Positions 36,800-48,353 of a stretch of 64,000 nucleotides of DNA are shown here, one piece after another. The notes below the pieces were generated by a model. It was given only the letters and a program-made list of their open reading frames with translations. It was not told the DNA's origin and searched no databases. Origin of the DNA: Pleurodeles waltl (taxonomy: Eukaryota; Chordata; Amphibia; Caudata; Salamandridae); NCBI RefSeq assembly GCF_031143425.1, contig NC_090437.1, positions 843,833,978 to 843,897,977 of the forward strand. The letters run 5' to 3'. Position 1 is the first letter of the stretch. Each line of letters starts with the position of its first letter. The position numbers and the translations under genes were made by a program.

Positions 36800-38132
36800 C
36801 AAGATAAAATTAAGTATGGAGAAATATCAACTGATCATTTGGCAGTTGTTGCACATAGATGGTGACAAATCACGTGCTGACCAAGCTGCTAAAGAGGGAG
36901 AACCAGAAACACATATCGGGGCTACAGTGGTCTCCAGAGATATACTGCTACAGACAGAGCGATGTATTAACCAGGTATTTATGACTTACTTGAAGGAATC
37001 ATGCTCTCTTTTACTGACGAGATACAGACAAGGTGCTGCATAGTTGCTCATTGCCCAGACTAATGAGATGACTCAACAAAGACATTACTAAAAAATACAT
37101 CAGACTAAGGAAATATTAACAACTATTCAGATTCTTAATGTAGGGAAAACAATTGATGGGAACGGGGTGTCTGTGGAGTTCTACACAACTTTTGAAAATA
37201 TGTTGGCAGATAAGCTGCTTATGGACTTTGAGGGAGCATTATAAAAATGAATACTGACTGCATCTGTGTGAGGAAATTAGGAAAGGTTTCCCTATAGCTA
37301 CATGGGAAGACATTTGACTACAGCCCTCTGTCAATGCTGATTACGGACAAGAAAGTACTGGGTAAAATATTGCCCAACTGACTGCTAAAGGTGGTGGCAT
37401 GTCTCATCTGTATCAGTGTGGCTCTATGCTCTAAAGGTACAATACAGTTTTGTAGACTGTCCCGTGTTCTGGAGGAAGCCATTATCAGGGAGTAATAATA
37501 TGCCTTGGTGTCTTTAGACACCAAAAATCCTTTAACACTCTCTGTTGGAATGCTCTCTAAGATACTTAACAAAATAAACTTGAGTATGAGTGTCATTGGC
37601 TGAGTAAAGCTGTTATGGAAAGTGCCATTGGCCAGACTTAACAACAAGCTCCACAATATGAGATCATTGAAGCATTGGCAATGGCACTACACAGGGCTGT
37701 CCCTGTCACCTGATACTCACACTGGCAGTTGGGCCCCTCACTTGCTTGGTGAGTATCAAAATAAATAGACTGAAAATTTAGATTGGAGAATGATAGCATA
37801 TAGTTTTGCTATATGCAGATGGTGTGTTGTTGTATATGATGGACCCTGCCCACTTCAAGGGCATACCTTTGATTGAACAAAGACAAATTAGCTATTTCCA
37901 CTGAGCCCTTCTGGTACACTGGTAAATGGACTCCATCCGTTGCCTTAGGGTAATGGTGTTGAGGTGCAGAGGCCTGTTGAAAGTCATTGAACCTAGATAA
38001 AGTTGTCCATAGTCTGCAGAAATTGGTGCACATTTGGATGATTATACAATTGTCCCCAGTGCGTAGAATTACTCTGGCAAAAATGACTACACTGCCATGG
38101 TGCCTATATGTACACGTATATATAGAGGACAC
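36800..38132 (+). pseudogene. L1-type LINE, reverse transcriptase half (right part of split copy)
   Basis: Continues the L1 endonuclease that ends at 28850 on the other side of the LTR. Readable pieces in family order: a DG-bearing connector (ILLQTERCINQVFMTYL) at about 36938; SPLSMLITDKKVLGKILPN, matching the family's PISLLN-D-KILAK-L block, near 37323; and GTTQGCPCHL near 37690. An LFADD-like catalytic remnant (YADGVLLYMMD) lies near 37815, where the second Asp has become Gly. ITLAKMTTLPWCLYV lies near 38070. Stops and shifts throughout. The C-terminal third and 3' tail are missing. Confidence 0.75.
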
Positions 38133-38134
38133 AT

Positions 38135-39233
38135 AACAGGTAACTGTGTAATATGGTAATCATGAGGTTCCAGAACCATGCAGTGGAAGGCTGAGTATTT
38201 GTAAATATGTCATCAGAACCCCTGGATAGCAACATATGACCATATTACGCATGACCTATTATGTATTTTTTTTCATTCATATTAATTTTGGGAAAGTTAA
38301 CGTGAAAAACATGTTTTGTTCAAAATGCAGCTCACAATGCATTCTGACTGAGATTAGAATGATTACATTTAACTTTCATGAATAAATTGTTGATACAAAA
38401 TGGACAATAGTGAGATCCAATGGATTTATACAATGCTATGGCTGCAGTGTTCTGCAGCATAACTATGAAGTCGCCTCAAATTATTTGCTTGTAGCTCAAA
38501 AGGAGGAAAGTAATACTGCCAAAGAATGGGCCACATAATGTACCCCTTTTTGCTACATAATTCGTATAACCTTACCACATATTTCTACTGGCCTTGGCAA
38601 TAGTAAAGCACTGTAAAGTAGTTTGGGAGCTGACATTATGATGATGATACCTGTATGTCACAGGCAACTGTCAAATGGTTTTTATGGATCCCAGTAAAAA
38701 CATGTTGAATAATTTAAAATAACAGCTAAGCATATATATATATAAAATACCTAGTGGCAGTCACCACTGGGTAGTTAAAGTGAGGACCACACTTCCATAA
38801 GAAATGGATTTTTATGGTTTGCTAATAATTGTGGCGCTGTATGATGAATCTTCACGAAACTTTAAAAAAAAATGTTTATCCACAGCAGCTTCTTTCAGGA
38901 TGATCTGTCAGGGAGGTTGGGGGGCGCTGCTGGGGTCTGGGTGGCGAGAAAAAGAGGTGGGCCTCAAACCACATTTTACCCATGCAGTTTTCCATAGGAA
39001 AATTACCCACAGCCAAAACGAGTTTGACAGAAAGCTAAATCATTTTCCTAAAACATGCTTTTTGTGATTTGGTATAAATCTGTACAGTCTTTTTTGAGAA
39101 ATTAAGGTTAAGAAATATGTATATATCATGCCACAGAGAATCAGTGGATATATAAGATATCAAAAGCTAAGATGTCATTGGCTTCCACCCCATCAACAAA
39201 GATGTGGTGACAGCCATTTTCAGTGTTGAGGAC
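38135..39233. other. Unassigned AT-rich DNA
   Basis: No coding signal. A short TA microsatellite lies near 38730. A frame at 38804-39067 has no family resemblance. Nothing else was recognised. Confidence 0.4.
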
Positions 39234-39236
39234 TTA

Positions 39237-39304
39237 GGGCCAGATGTAGCAAAGGGTTTTACCCATTCTGTGTCTATGGGAAAATGTGTTTGTACATATG
39301 GCCC
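39237..39304. mobile_element. 68-bp miniature inverted-repeat element with TTA duplication
   Basis: Begins GGGCCAGATGTA and ends TACATATGGCCC, a 12-bp terminal inverted repeat with one mismatch. It is flanked by TTA at 39234-39236 and 39305-39307. The 3-bp TWA duplication and GGGCC ends place it with PIF/Harbinger MITEs. It has only about 44 bases between its termini and no coding capacity. Confidence 0.83.
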
Positions 39305-39307
39305 TTA

Positions 39308-40664
39308 GTCCCCTGTCCTATAAAAGGATTAAAACAAAACAGAAAAATAGGGCCTCTAGGCCTGATGGTAGGGACCCTGTGGGCTCCCCGGGGACCATAA
39401 ATGTCATTTTTTTGCTGATCCCTTTTATAATATAAGCGACCCGGGTGGGCCAAAGCCAGGTGAGTCAGCACAATCTTATTTTTGGGGGAGGGGGGTCATG
39501 TGGCCCCCTCCCTGAGCCTTCTGACGGCCCGAGCACCCCATCCCCTGGGGCTGATACTTTAATTTACAGGGAAAGGGGTGTGTGCCCCCTCCATGATCCT
39601 TTAGAAAGTGCAAAGGGCCCTATCCCCAATGCCGAAAAATATATTTTGGGGAGGGGGAGATGTGTGGCTCCCTCCGCTAGCCATACACCCGCCTTGGGGA
39701 GCCCATCCCCCAAGGCCCAAGGAGAGCAGTGTCTCGGGGATCCCATCCTCTGAGACACTGGTGTTCCCTGCTTGGGACTGTGTGGGCAGGGAATACAAAT
39801 TTACTCCCATGGCCTCACACTTCTGGGCAGGATCCACAACTTTGCTCCCACCTATTGGGAGCACAGAAAAAATCTGCTCCCTCCTGGGTGTAAGTAGCAA
39901 AATGAAGCCCAGGGTGGTGCTGGTTTGGGAGCTGTCAGGGGTGCCTTGGGACCGCAAAGTTATTACAAAGTGTGGGCATATTGGGTGAGGCCCACCCAGA
40001 CCCAGACAATTTTTTTTCTTTTTAGAAAAAGGAATAATAAATGTCAGAAGCCACACTATTATTCAGTGTTACAGGCCCCCAGCCACATTAAAAAATACAT
40101 ACTGTAAGTCTCCTGGGTCATTAAATCCATGACCTAAGGACAGCTTACATATTTTTTAAAGCACTCCGAGCTGGAGTTTTATGCTCTTCAGTTGTAGTGC
40201 AGAGAACCCTTGTCGATGGTTCTATGGTTACACTTTGTGCCAAGAAAAATGTTTAAAAAGAGTCCAAAACATGTTTAATTTTTTTAATTTTTAAATGCTT
40301 CATTGAAAATATTTTGTGACAGTTACTATTATTAAACATTCAATGTGTGAATCTATGAAGTATACGTTTGATTATAATTAAAGCTTCCATTTTTCCCATT
40401 TTACAGATTTTTACAGCTGAATACAGACTGAAAACAATCTATTTCCTGTCTGTATTTGTTTTTAAAAGCGAAAAATACAGAAAATTGTGAGTGACTCTCC
40501 CTATTGTGCTCGATGAGTTCCAGACCAAATGCTAAGCAGATAGACACCATGAGGATTTATAAACAGGATGAGATTCCCTTAAATACGGTCGCATGTGTTG
40601 ACATTTATTTGAATATAATGCTAATTTTTACCTGTCAGTGTAGTGTTTTGTTATATTTGGCTCC
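39308..40664. other. Unassigned, with a short GC-rich imperfect repeat at 39480-39715
   Basis: Between 39480 and 39715 three loosely similar units of about 80 bases follow one another. Each has GGGGAGGGGG or AAAGGGGTG, then TGGCCCCCTCC or a variant, and CCCCATCCCC near its end. The remainder is AT-rich. Frames of 100-150 codons through the GC-rich part are compositional. Confidence 0.5.
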
Positions 40665-41639
40665 TTAACCCCTTAGCTGCTGGGCCTTTCCCATTGTGCT
40701 TAGGCAACCATAACATTTTGTCCACATAGGCTTTGCACGCCTAATTTGCATCCTCTTTTTCCAGCATCCTGTGGATTCTAAAGGTACCCAGAGTCTGTTC
40801 GTTCCCCTAGAGGAGACTGCAAAATTAGCCAAAATACAGCTACAATTTGGGGTTTTGGGGAAAAATGGGAAAAAAAGTTCTGCAGAAGAAAACATTTGTT
40901 TTTTTGCCTGCAAATGGGATCAACGAAAGGTTTACGGTGCTAATATCACCATCTTACCAGCTTTCAGGAACAGGCACACTTGAAACAGAAACCCACATTT
41001 TTAACACAGTTTTGACATACCAGATTTTTACTATTTTTTGTGCTTTCAGTCTCCTTCCAGTTAGTGACAGAAATTGGTGTAAAACCAGAGGTGGATCCTG
41101 GACAGCTAAACATTTCTGAAAAGTAGACGCAATTCTGATTTCAGCGAGAGGTCATTTGTGTCGATCCTTCAAGGTTTTCCTACAGAAAGTAACAGTTAAA
41201 ATAAAACAAATATTGAAATTGAGTTAAAAGAAACAGACATTCCGGTCTATGTTCTTCTGTAACTTTTTCAAACTATGGCAGATTTTTGTACGAAATACAT
41301 TGTTACATCTGCTGGACCCTTCTGGTTGTGGGGATATATAGGGCTTGTAGTTTCATTAAGAACCCAAGGTACCCAAAGCCAATAAATGAGCTGCACCTTG
41401 CAGTGGGTTTCATTGTGTACAGGGTATAAAGCAATTCTTTTGGTAAAATATAAGAGTGAAAAATAGGTATCAAAGAATCCTATATATTTCCGAAATGGGC
41501 ACAAGATATGGAGATTAGAAGCAGTGGTTATTTGCACATCTGTGAATTACAGGGCATTTCTCAAAATGACTTCTTTCTTACACACTGTCTTTCATTTGGA
41601 AGGCAAAAATATAGAGAAAGACAATTGACAATAACACTT

Positions 41640-42860
41640 CTTCTATTCTGTGTTCCTCCAAGTCTCCCAATAAAAATGGTACATCACTTGTGTGGGTAGG
41701 CCTAGTGCCCACGACAGTAAACACCCCAAAACGCAACCTAGACACATTACTTTTTTCCACTGTAAACTAACTTGTTTCTGGTAAAGTGCCTAGCTGTGGA
41801 TTTTGGCCTCTAGCTCACCCGCCAGTTCGGGAAACATAGCATACCTATACATTTTTTAAAACTAGACACCTAGGGGAATCCAGAATGGGGTGACTTCTGG
41901 TGCTCACGCCAGATTCTGTCACCCAGAATCCTTTGCAAACCTCAAACTTTGTCTAAAAAACACATTTTCCTCATATTTCAGCGATGCAAAATTCTGGAAT
42001 CTGAGGGGATTTACAAACTTCCTTCTACCTAGCATTCCTCCAAGAGACCTGATAAAAATGGTACCTCACTTGTGTGGGTAGACCTAATGCCCGCAACAGA
42101 AAATGCCTCAAAACACAAGGTGGGCACATCACATTTTTCCAATGAAAATGGATGCTTTTTTTGCAAAGTACCTAGCTGTGGATTTTGGCCTCTAGCTCAG
42201 CCGGCACCTACGGAAAACTAGCAAACTTGTGCATTTTTGAAAACTAGTCACCTAGAAGAATTCAGACTGTGGTGATTTGTGGGGCTCTTACCAGTTTCTG
42301 TCACCCTGAATCCTTTGCCACCTCAAACTTTGTCTAATGAAACACATTTTCCTCACATTTCAACAATGGAAATTCTGGAACCTCAGGGGAGCCACAAACT
42401 TCCTTCCATCCAGCATTCCCCCATGTCTCCTGATAAAAATGTTACCTCACTTGTGTGGGCAAGCCTAGTGCCCACGACAAGAAACTCCCCAAAACACAAG
42501 ATGGACACATCACATTTTTCGAATGAAAATGGACGTGTTTTTGCAAAGTGCCTAATTGTGGATTTTGGCTTCTGGCTCAGCCGGCACTTAGGGAAACCTA
42601 GCAAACCTATACATTTTGGAAAGCTAGACACCTAGGGGAATCCAGAATGGGGTGACTTGTGGGGCTTTCACCAGGTTCTGTCACTCGAATCCTTTGCAAA
42701 CCTTAAAATTTGTCTAAACAAAACCCATTTTCCTTACATTTCAGCGATGCAAAGTTCTGGAATCTGAGGGGGGCCACAAACTTCCTTCTACCCAGCATTC
42801 CTCTGACTCTCCCGATAAAAATGGTACCTCACTCGTTTGGGTAGGCCAAGTGCAAGCAAC
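41640..42860. repeat. ~381-bp tandem units, about three to four copies
   Basis: The phrase CTCACTTGTGTGGGTAGGCC (or a variant) recurs near 41683, 42066, 42447 and 42829, a period of about 381. Each unit also has GTGGATTTTGGCCTCTAGCTC and ATCCAGAATGGGGTGACTTG. They are the inverse of the units at 34870-35720. Confidence 0.87.
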
Positions 42861-42929
42861 AGGGAAGGGCCCAAAATGTACTGTGGCGATTATGATAACT
42901 GAGATGAATGTACTAATTAGTTCTGGGAT

Positions 42930-43562
42930 CTGGAACCATTTAGGAAAACCTACCAAACCCAGACATTTCTTAAAAATAGACACCCAGGGGAGTCCATGCA
43001 GGTGTGGCGTGTGTGGATGCCTTAATATTTGTTTTGCCCAGACTACCCTGCAAAGGTGAAACGTTGAATAAAAACACAGTTTTTCCTTACATTTCTGTGA
43101 AGTAAACTACAGGAATATGCTTGGGTACACAAGCATCTTACCACCTAGAGTTCTTCAACTGGTCCCAATAAAAATGCTACCCCACTGGTGTGCCTGGGCC
43201 TTGTGCCTGTGACAGGACTGGATCACACAAGGGTCAATGGTAGTCCTAGCAAGAGGCTACTGTTGACCCTAGAGTAATCTATTCCTGGCGCGGTCACTAG
43301 TCACAGACACACAAGTTGGGTTGTGTTTTTATAAGGACAAGTGGGGAAACACTGGGTGGTAGAAAATTTATGGATCCCGGAACATTCTTGTAGTTTACGT
43401 GACAGAATAGCATGGAAAAATATGTTTTTAATCAGCGTTTCACCTTTGCAGGGTATTCTGGGTAAGAAAACTTTGTGGAATCCACACATGCCACACCTCC
43501 GTGGACTGCCCGGGTGTCTAGTTTTCAGAAATATCTGGGTTTGGTAGGTTTCCTTATATGGC
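42930..43562. repeat. Large fold-back inside the second piggyBac-type element
   Basis: Left arm about 42930-43160 (AACCTACCAAACCCAGACAT, ... GCAAAGGTGAAACG) is complementary to the right arm about 43330-43562 (CGTTTCACCTTTGC, ... TCTGGGTTTGGTAGGTT). The loop includes GGGTCAATGGTAG and CTACTGTTGACCC at about 43220-43271, itself a short inverted repeat. Confidence 0.82.
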
Positions 43563-44280
43563 TGCTGAGCCCAGGACCAAAGACACAGGTGACTGTCTTA
43601 CAAAACCAGGCTGTTTTGTGATAGATAATTTTGATGTCTCCTCAATACGTTTTGGGCCGTTCCCTGTTGCAGTCTCTCAGCCACCCACACAAGTGATGCA
43701 ACGTTTTTCTCTGGAGACTTAGGGGAACACTGCGTGGCGGGAAATTTGTGGCTGCCTGCAGATCCTAGGATGCTCCCTCACGAAAGCGCAAGAAAAATGT
43801 GTTTGTGATTTCAAGTGGATTCTGAGTGAAAGAAAACTGGTGAGAGTCATGCAAGTCCTGCACTCCCCTGGTACTAGTATGTTAAAGTTAACTTACCACT
43901 CACACTGGTTGGTTTTAGCACCTCCAGAAATGATGGTTTCAAAGCATGAATACTTATCAAAGTATCTGAATTTTGAACCCAAGCCTTCTGAAGGTGATCC
44001 ATAAAGCCACTTGACGGCACCAACTGCATTATGGTCCATTCACACGCCATTCACGCACAACACACAATACTTTCATACCGCCGGCCCAATCCAACCAATC
44101 ACTGCACTTACATCAACTTACCGCTGCCAGACAAGAGCCCATCAGATTCATACGCCTCAGGACGGAATAAGTTTGACTACATTTTACCACCTGTCAAGTA
44201 ACCGCCTCCTTCTTCCTGAACATTACCAAAGGCATGCGTAAGGAACCTTTACTAATGGCTCCCATGACAGCCACATAAGA

Positions 44281-45065
44281 CATGTTTTTCATGCACCTTT
44301 AGCACACTTACTGTGCTAAATCGAACTCCTTCCAGTTGTGGATGCGAGTTGGTGGTTTCCGAGTATGCCGTGTCAGGCCTATGCCTTGAAGTGAGCAATC
44401 ATATCTACCCTTGAAACTAAAGCAGACATGCTGGGGAATTTTCATGAAGTTCCCTAATGAGAACATCATAAAGTATGAAGAAGGGTAGTGTTTGGCACAC
44501 AGGGTAGTCCATGAGAACATAGCATATGTCCCAGCCACTGTTATGTGGAGTGCTGTGACTGCAATGGAATTATCATTCTACAAATTGAACATCTACTGAG
44601 TTCTGATGTAGGATGAACATGGCAAGCAGGTCAAACACTGACCCATATGTGTAATTGTCCTTCAGTGCCAGGTGCCAGCGTGGCACCAATGGGTTTTAAT
44701 CCATAGGTGTAAATGATGTGCATCTGTGCCACCTTTACTATCTGCCTTCCACCTGTACAATATCCCTAGAAAAGCACACCTGCCATAAGCTTTTCTTGGC
44801 CATTCATGTCTCTGTCCTCATCAGAGTTATGACTAATCCTGCATAATTGCCAAGTGAACCTATACAAATGCCTTCTGCCATTAGCTACTAGAAGCTCAAG
44901 AAAACATGTATTTCATGTGCCATCAGCACACACATTGTGCTAAATCCAACTTTTTCCAGTTTGTGGAAGCAATTTGGGGGTGTCCGAGTATGCATTATGA
45001 GGCCTATTTCACCAACTGAGCAAGCATATCTACATTTGAAATTAAGACAGACATGATTGTAAATA
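44281..45065. repeat. Direct repeat pair about 615 bp apart
   Basis: The stretch 44281-44450 (CATGTTTTTCATG..., ACTGTGCTAAAT, CCGAGTATGC, AGACATG) reappears with drift at 44896-45060 (CATGTATTTCATG, TTGTGCTAAAT, CCGAGTATGC, AGACATG). Similarity is about 75 percent by eye. This suggests a tandem duplication or two copies of one unknown repeat. No coding signal is present in 43.9-45.16 kb. Confidence 0.7.
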
Positions 45066-45828
45066 CTACATAAGGCCTCTGAAGTAAAAAGCCAAACCAA
45101 TATACTGTGGGACTCATTGACCAAAACTTCTACTTTTGCTTTGAAAGTGAAGCTACAAATTGAGGCCCTAATTACAACTTTGGCGGTCTCTGGACAAGAC
45201 CACCGTGCAGAATACAGCCACCATAATGTCAGTGCTGGCTGTACAGTGATTACTGTATTACGAGTCACAAAAAAGTGAAAACTGCCCAAATACAGCCACA
45301 AATGCAACACCGCCAGGTCGGCCAGCGGCAAAAAAATTACTGTCCGACCACCAACCCTGCCACGCCAATACTATTCCATCCACCTTATTACGTGTCAGTT
45401 TCCTGCCCAGCGGTCCATGCACAGCAGAACACGATTGGGGGTGCTCACTGCTGCGGTTCACAAAGATACTGGCACATTGGAAAGTTTGAATACCCACACC
45501 TGAGACACATACACAAACCACACACACCTGTGCACAGCACTATAAAACACTCCACCACACACCCACAATCCCTTGCAAATCCTACGAACAGCACACATAG
45601 CATTGACCCAGTCACACAGATCCCATACATCACAGGCACCTTCATGCTGCACACTCAGAACACAGCACTCGACTGCACATTTTGCACTTGGTACACATCA
45701 CACTCACACACCAAAACCACAACCCACCTCCACCCACATCCAAACACCCCCACCCCACCAAGGACCCCACAATGCACCCTACATGCACTACACTCCCCGC
45801 ACCCACATAACAGAGCACTGTAAAAGCA

Positions 45829-47581
45829 ACAACATTTCACTGATAATGAGTTGAGGATCATGGTAGATGAAATCGTCAGGGTAGAGTCACACCTTTTTGG
45901 AGCCCAGGTCCAACAAATATCGTTGGCAAGGAAAACCGAGTTATGGCAGAGGATCTTTGAACGGGTCAACTCAGTGGGCACACATTCACGCACAACGGAG
46001 GACATCGGGAAGAGGAGGAACTGCCTACCGGGGAAGGTGCGTTCCATAGTGTCCAGGCACGAGATTGAGAAGTTGGACCCCCACTTCCACTCCTTGAGTT
46101 AACATCGTGGAAGGAGAAGGTCTTGGACATCATGGCCCATATTTATACTTTTTGACGCAAAACTGCGGCAACGCAGTTTTGCGTCAAAAAAATTAGCGCC
46201 GGCTAACGCCATTCCGAAGCACCATGCGGGCGCCGTATTTATTGAATGACGTTAGCCGGCGTTAGCCGCCGGCGCTGTCTGGTGTACGTTAAAAAAAACG
46301 ACGTACACCAGGCAGCGCCGACGTAGGGGGAAAATGGCGTATCGGCGTCCAGAAATGGTGCAAGTTAGGCTGAGGCAAAAAAATCGGCACAACCCGATTT
46401 GCGCCATTTTTTTACGACGCCCATCCCCCATTGAAATGACTCCTGTCTTAGCAAAGACAGGAGTCATGCCTCCTTGCCCAATGGCCATGCCCAGGGGACT
46501 TCTGTCCCCTGGGCATGGTCATTGGGCATAGTGGCATGTAGGGGGGCACAAATCAGGCCCCCTATGCCACAAAAAAAAAAAAAAAAACTTACCTGGACTT
46601 ACCTTAGTGTCCCTGGGGTGGGTCCCTCCATCCTTGGGTGTCCTCCTGGGGTGGGCAAGGGTGGCAGGGGGTGTCCCTGGGGGCAGGGGAGGGCACCTCT
46701 GGGCTCATTCTGAGCCCACAGGTCCCTTAACGCCTGCCCTGACCCAGGCGCAAAAATCCGGCGCAAATGCGGGTTTTTTAGTCCCGCCCCCTCCCCAGGA
46801 TAAAGGCCCCAGTGGATGTCTGGACAGTGACGACTTGCCTGGCCCATCAGAGACGACTGGTCAAATCCTAACCAGCAGCCCCACCCTGGACACACCGAAC
46901 TCTCCCTCCCATGTGGCAACTACAACGCAGCCAGCCTTTTGTCCCCAAACCAGTGCCCCAGGGACAGGTCAATCAGAAGTGTGCCCCACAGTACCGGGGC
47001 GAGAATCAAGGGCACACACTCAAGACAATGAAGGTCCTGGTGCTACTGGGAGTGGGCATACTGTGTGAGGGGCACAGGCACAGGGGGCCAGGGATAGTGG
47101 GAGGGGACCTGTGGTCCAAGGGACGGGGCAGTCACAACAACAGACTGCCAAGTTGGCCCTCTCCCAAGTCTTGGGTGAATACCATCAAACCCAGGACACG
47201 ATGGGCCACATCCTCACTACTGTGCAGGAGTACCAGAGGCTGCTGGGGGAACACCATCAGGAGGCCATGCAGCAGAGGCAGGCCCTCACTGCCACCATGG
47301 CCTGCATTGCAGGGATACTGAAGGAACTTACCAGCATCCTGCGTGAGTCCTCCCCCCACCAGCAAACCAGTTCCACTAACCACATCCCAACAGAGCCCTC
47401 CACTATAGCGGCAGCTAGTGGAATGGAGGCCCTGACTGTCCACTGTCATCTCTCCGTTCTCCCATGGCCCCTATACTGGACCCAGGCTACACACAGCTGG
47501 GCTAACTACACTGATGAGTTGACCCACCTTGACCCCACTCATCACCCCTTGCACGTGTCAGTCAAAAATAAACACTGTTGA
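45829..47581 (+). pseudogene. Harbinger Myb/SANT-like DNA-binding protein, disrupted
   Basis: PIF/Harbinger elements carry a Myb/SANT-like partner that helps the transposase enter the nucleus and bind the ends. The trihelix-type region reads HFTDNELRIMVDEIV at 45834 on, with ELWQRIFERVN and IGKRRNCLPGKVRSIVSRH to about 46065. A frame change follows, and LTSWKEKVLDIM reads at 46099-46134. The gene is then split by a nested hairpin element to about 46800. It resumes with a Ser/Thr/Pro-rich linker and a helical Gln-rich C-terminus (LGEYHQTQDTMGHILTTVQE and onward, 47165-47350), likely for dimerisation. A stop lies near 47066. A poly(A) signal AATAAA sits at 47567. Start and exact stop are uncertain. 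Confidence 0.8.
46134..46800. mobile_element. Nested element made of hairpins, starting GGCCCATATTTATAC
   Basis: Inserted in the Myb-like gene. Stem arms: 46149-46167 with 46172-46190 (19 bp perfect, 4-base loop); 46197-46214 with 46244-46261 (18 bp, one mismatch); 46271-46289 with 46301-46319 (19 bp, one mismatch); 46436-46449 with 46454-46467 (14 bp perfect); 46476-46498 with 46505-46527 (23 bp, one mismatch). An A-run (46569-46586) and a GGG/CCC-rich tail follow. The right boundary is placed only by where the host gene resumes; no matching terminal repeat or duplication was found. Its superfamily is unknown. Confidence 0.75.
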
Positions 47582-47608
47582 ATACAGCTACTGTCTACGT
47601 GCTTTATT
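47567..47608. promoter_or_regulatory. Opposed poly(A) signals between convergent genes
   Basis: AATAAA on the plus strand at 47567-47572 serves the Myb-like gene. AATAAA on the minus strand (TTTATT at 47603-47608) could serve the transposase. The two lie 30 bases apart, as expected for a compact convergent pair. This leaves the transposase a 3' UTR of about 750 bases. Confidence 0.6.
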
Positions 47609-48353
47609 GTAAGAAGTACCATTTCTGTGGCATAACATGTTTAACTGTCAACCTATTGTCCAGCCAAAGTTTGTGAGAGTGACAGAAGCAGGAGCAATAT
47701 GCAGCGTGGATGATAGTGGAGCAGGTAGAGTCTGGGCACATGTGTCAATGGAGGCAATAGGTGATGCAGGAACCAGACTGCACCACACACATGCCCTGCA
47801 AGTAGAATAAGACAGGGACAACAATCACTATAGGATTCAAATATGCCCACACAACACACATGCACTACAATTAAAAAGTCCCAAGGGCGAGTTGGCAAGT
47901 CTCAGCTCTAACCATATGCCCATATCAGACCCACATACCCAAGACAACCATCCTCAAAGGTCCTTCCATCACAGCAGACAAAGCCAAACTTAAGGCATGT
48001 TCCACAGTCAAAACAGTAACGTTTCACTACCTCCCAATGTGGACTCTTAGGATAGGTAGCAATACTGTTGACACCACAATGTATAGCACACATTTTGCAG
48101 TTGATATGGCATTACAGAGAACAATGGGAAAGCACAAACATGTCACAGGTGAAGCAACACAACAGCAGGGTGATGATTGCACTGAAATGTGCGCATGAAC
48201 AACTCCACTGATGAGGACATATGACCCTACAAACCCACTAAGAGGCAGAGCTGCACCCAATTCCACCAGTGCTAACAGACAACAGAAGGATCTATGTCTC
48301 AAGGCAGCCAAGAGTACAGGTGACATACCATACATCTGACACATACCTGTAGC

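Larger units (their letters stand above)
40669..43880 (-). mobile_element. piggyBac right-arm element, inverted relative to the 29.7-36.6 kb copy
   Basis: Starts CCCCTTAGCTGCTGGGCC directly after TTAA (40665-40668). Read from here, it matches the reverse complement of the right arm of the first piggyBac. Blocks in order are GGATTCTAAAG-TACCCAGAG (40772), GAAATTAGCCAAAATACAG-like (40820), AATCACCATCTT-CAGCTTTCAG-like (40944) and the poly-GGATATATAGGGCTTGTAG block (41331). The ~381-bp units and the fold-back follow. No transposase is present. The outer end near 43880 is poorly defined; TTAA occurs at 43882 and 43888 but without a CCC end. It is therefore a truncated or non-autonomous relative. 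Confidence 0.8.

Noticed and set aside
43882..43891. TTAA pair as the right end of the second piggyBac element
   Set aside because: No CCC terminus or matching inverted repeat adjoins either TTAA, so the boundary was left approximate.
45275..45854. 182-codon frame rich in Thr, His and Pro
   Set aside because: CA-rich low-complexity DNA in the Harbinger left end, overlapped by equally long frames on the other strand.
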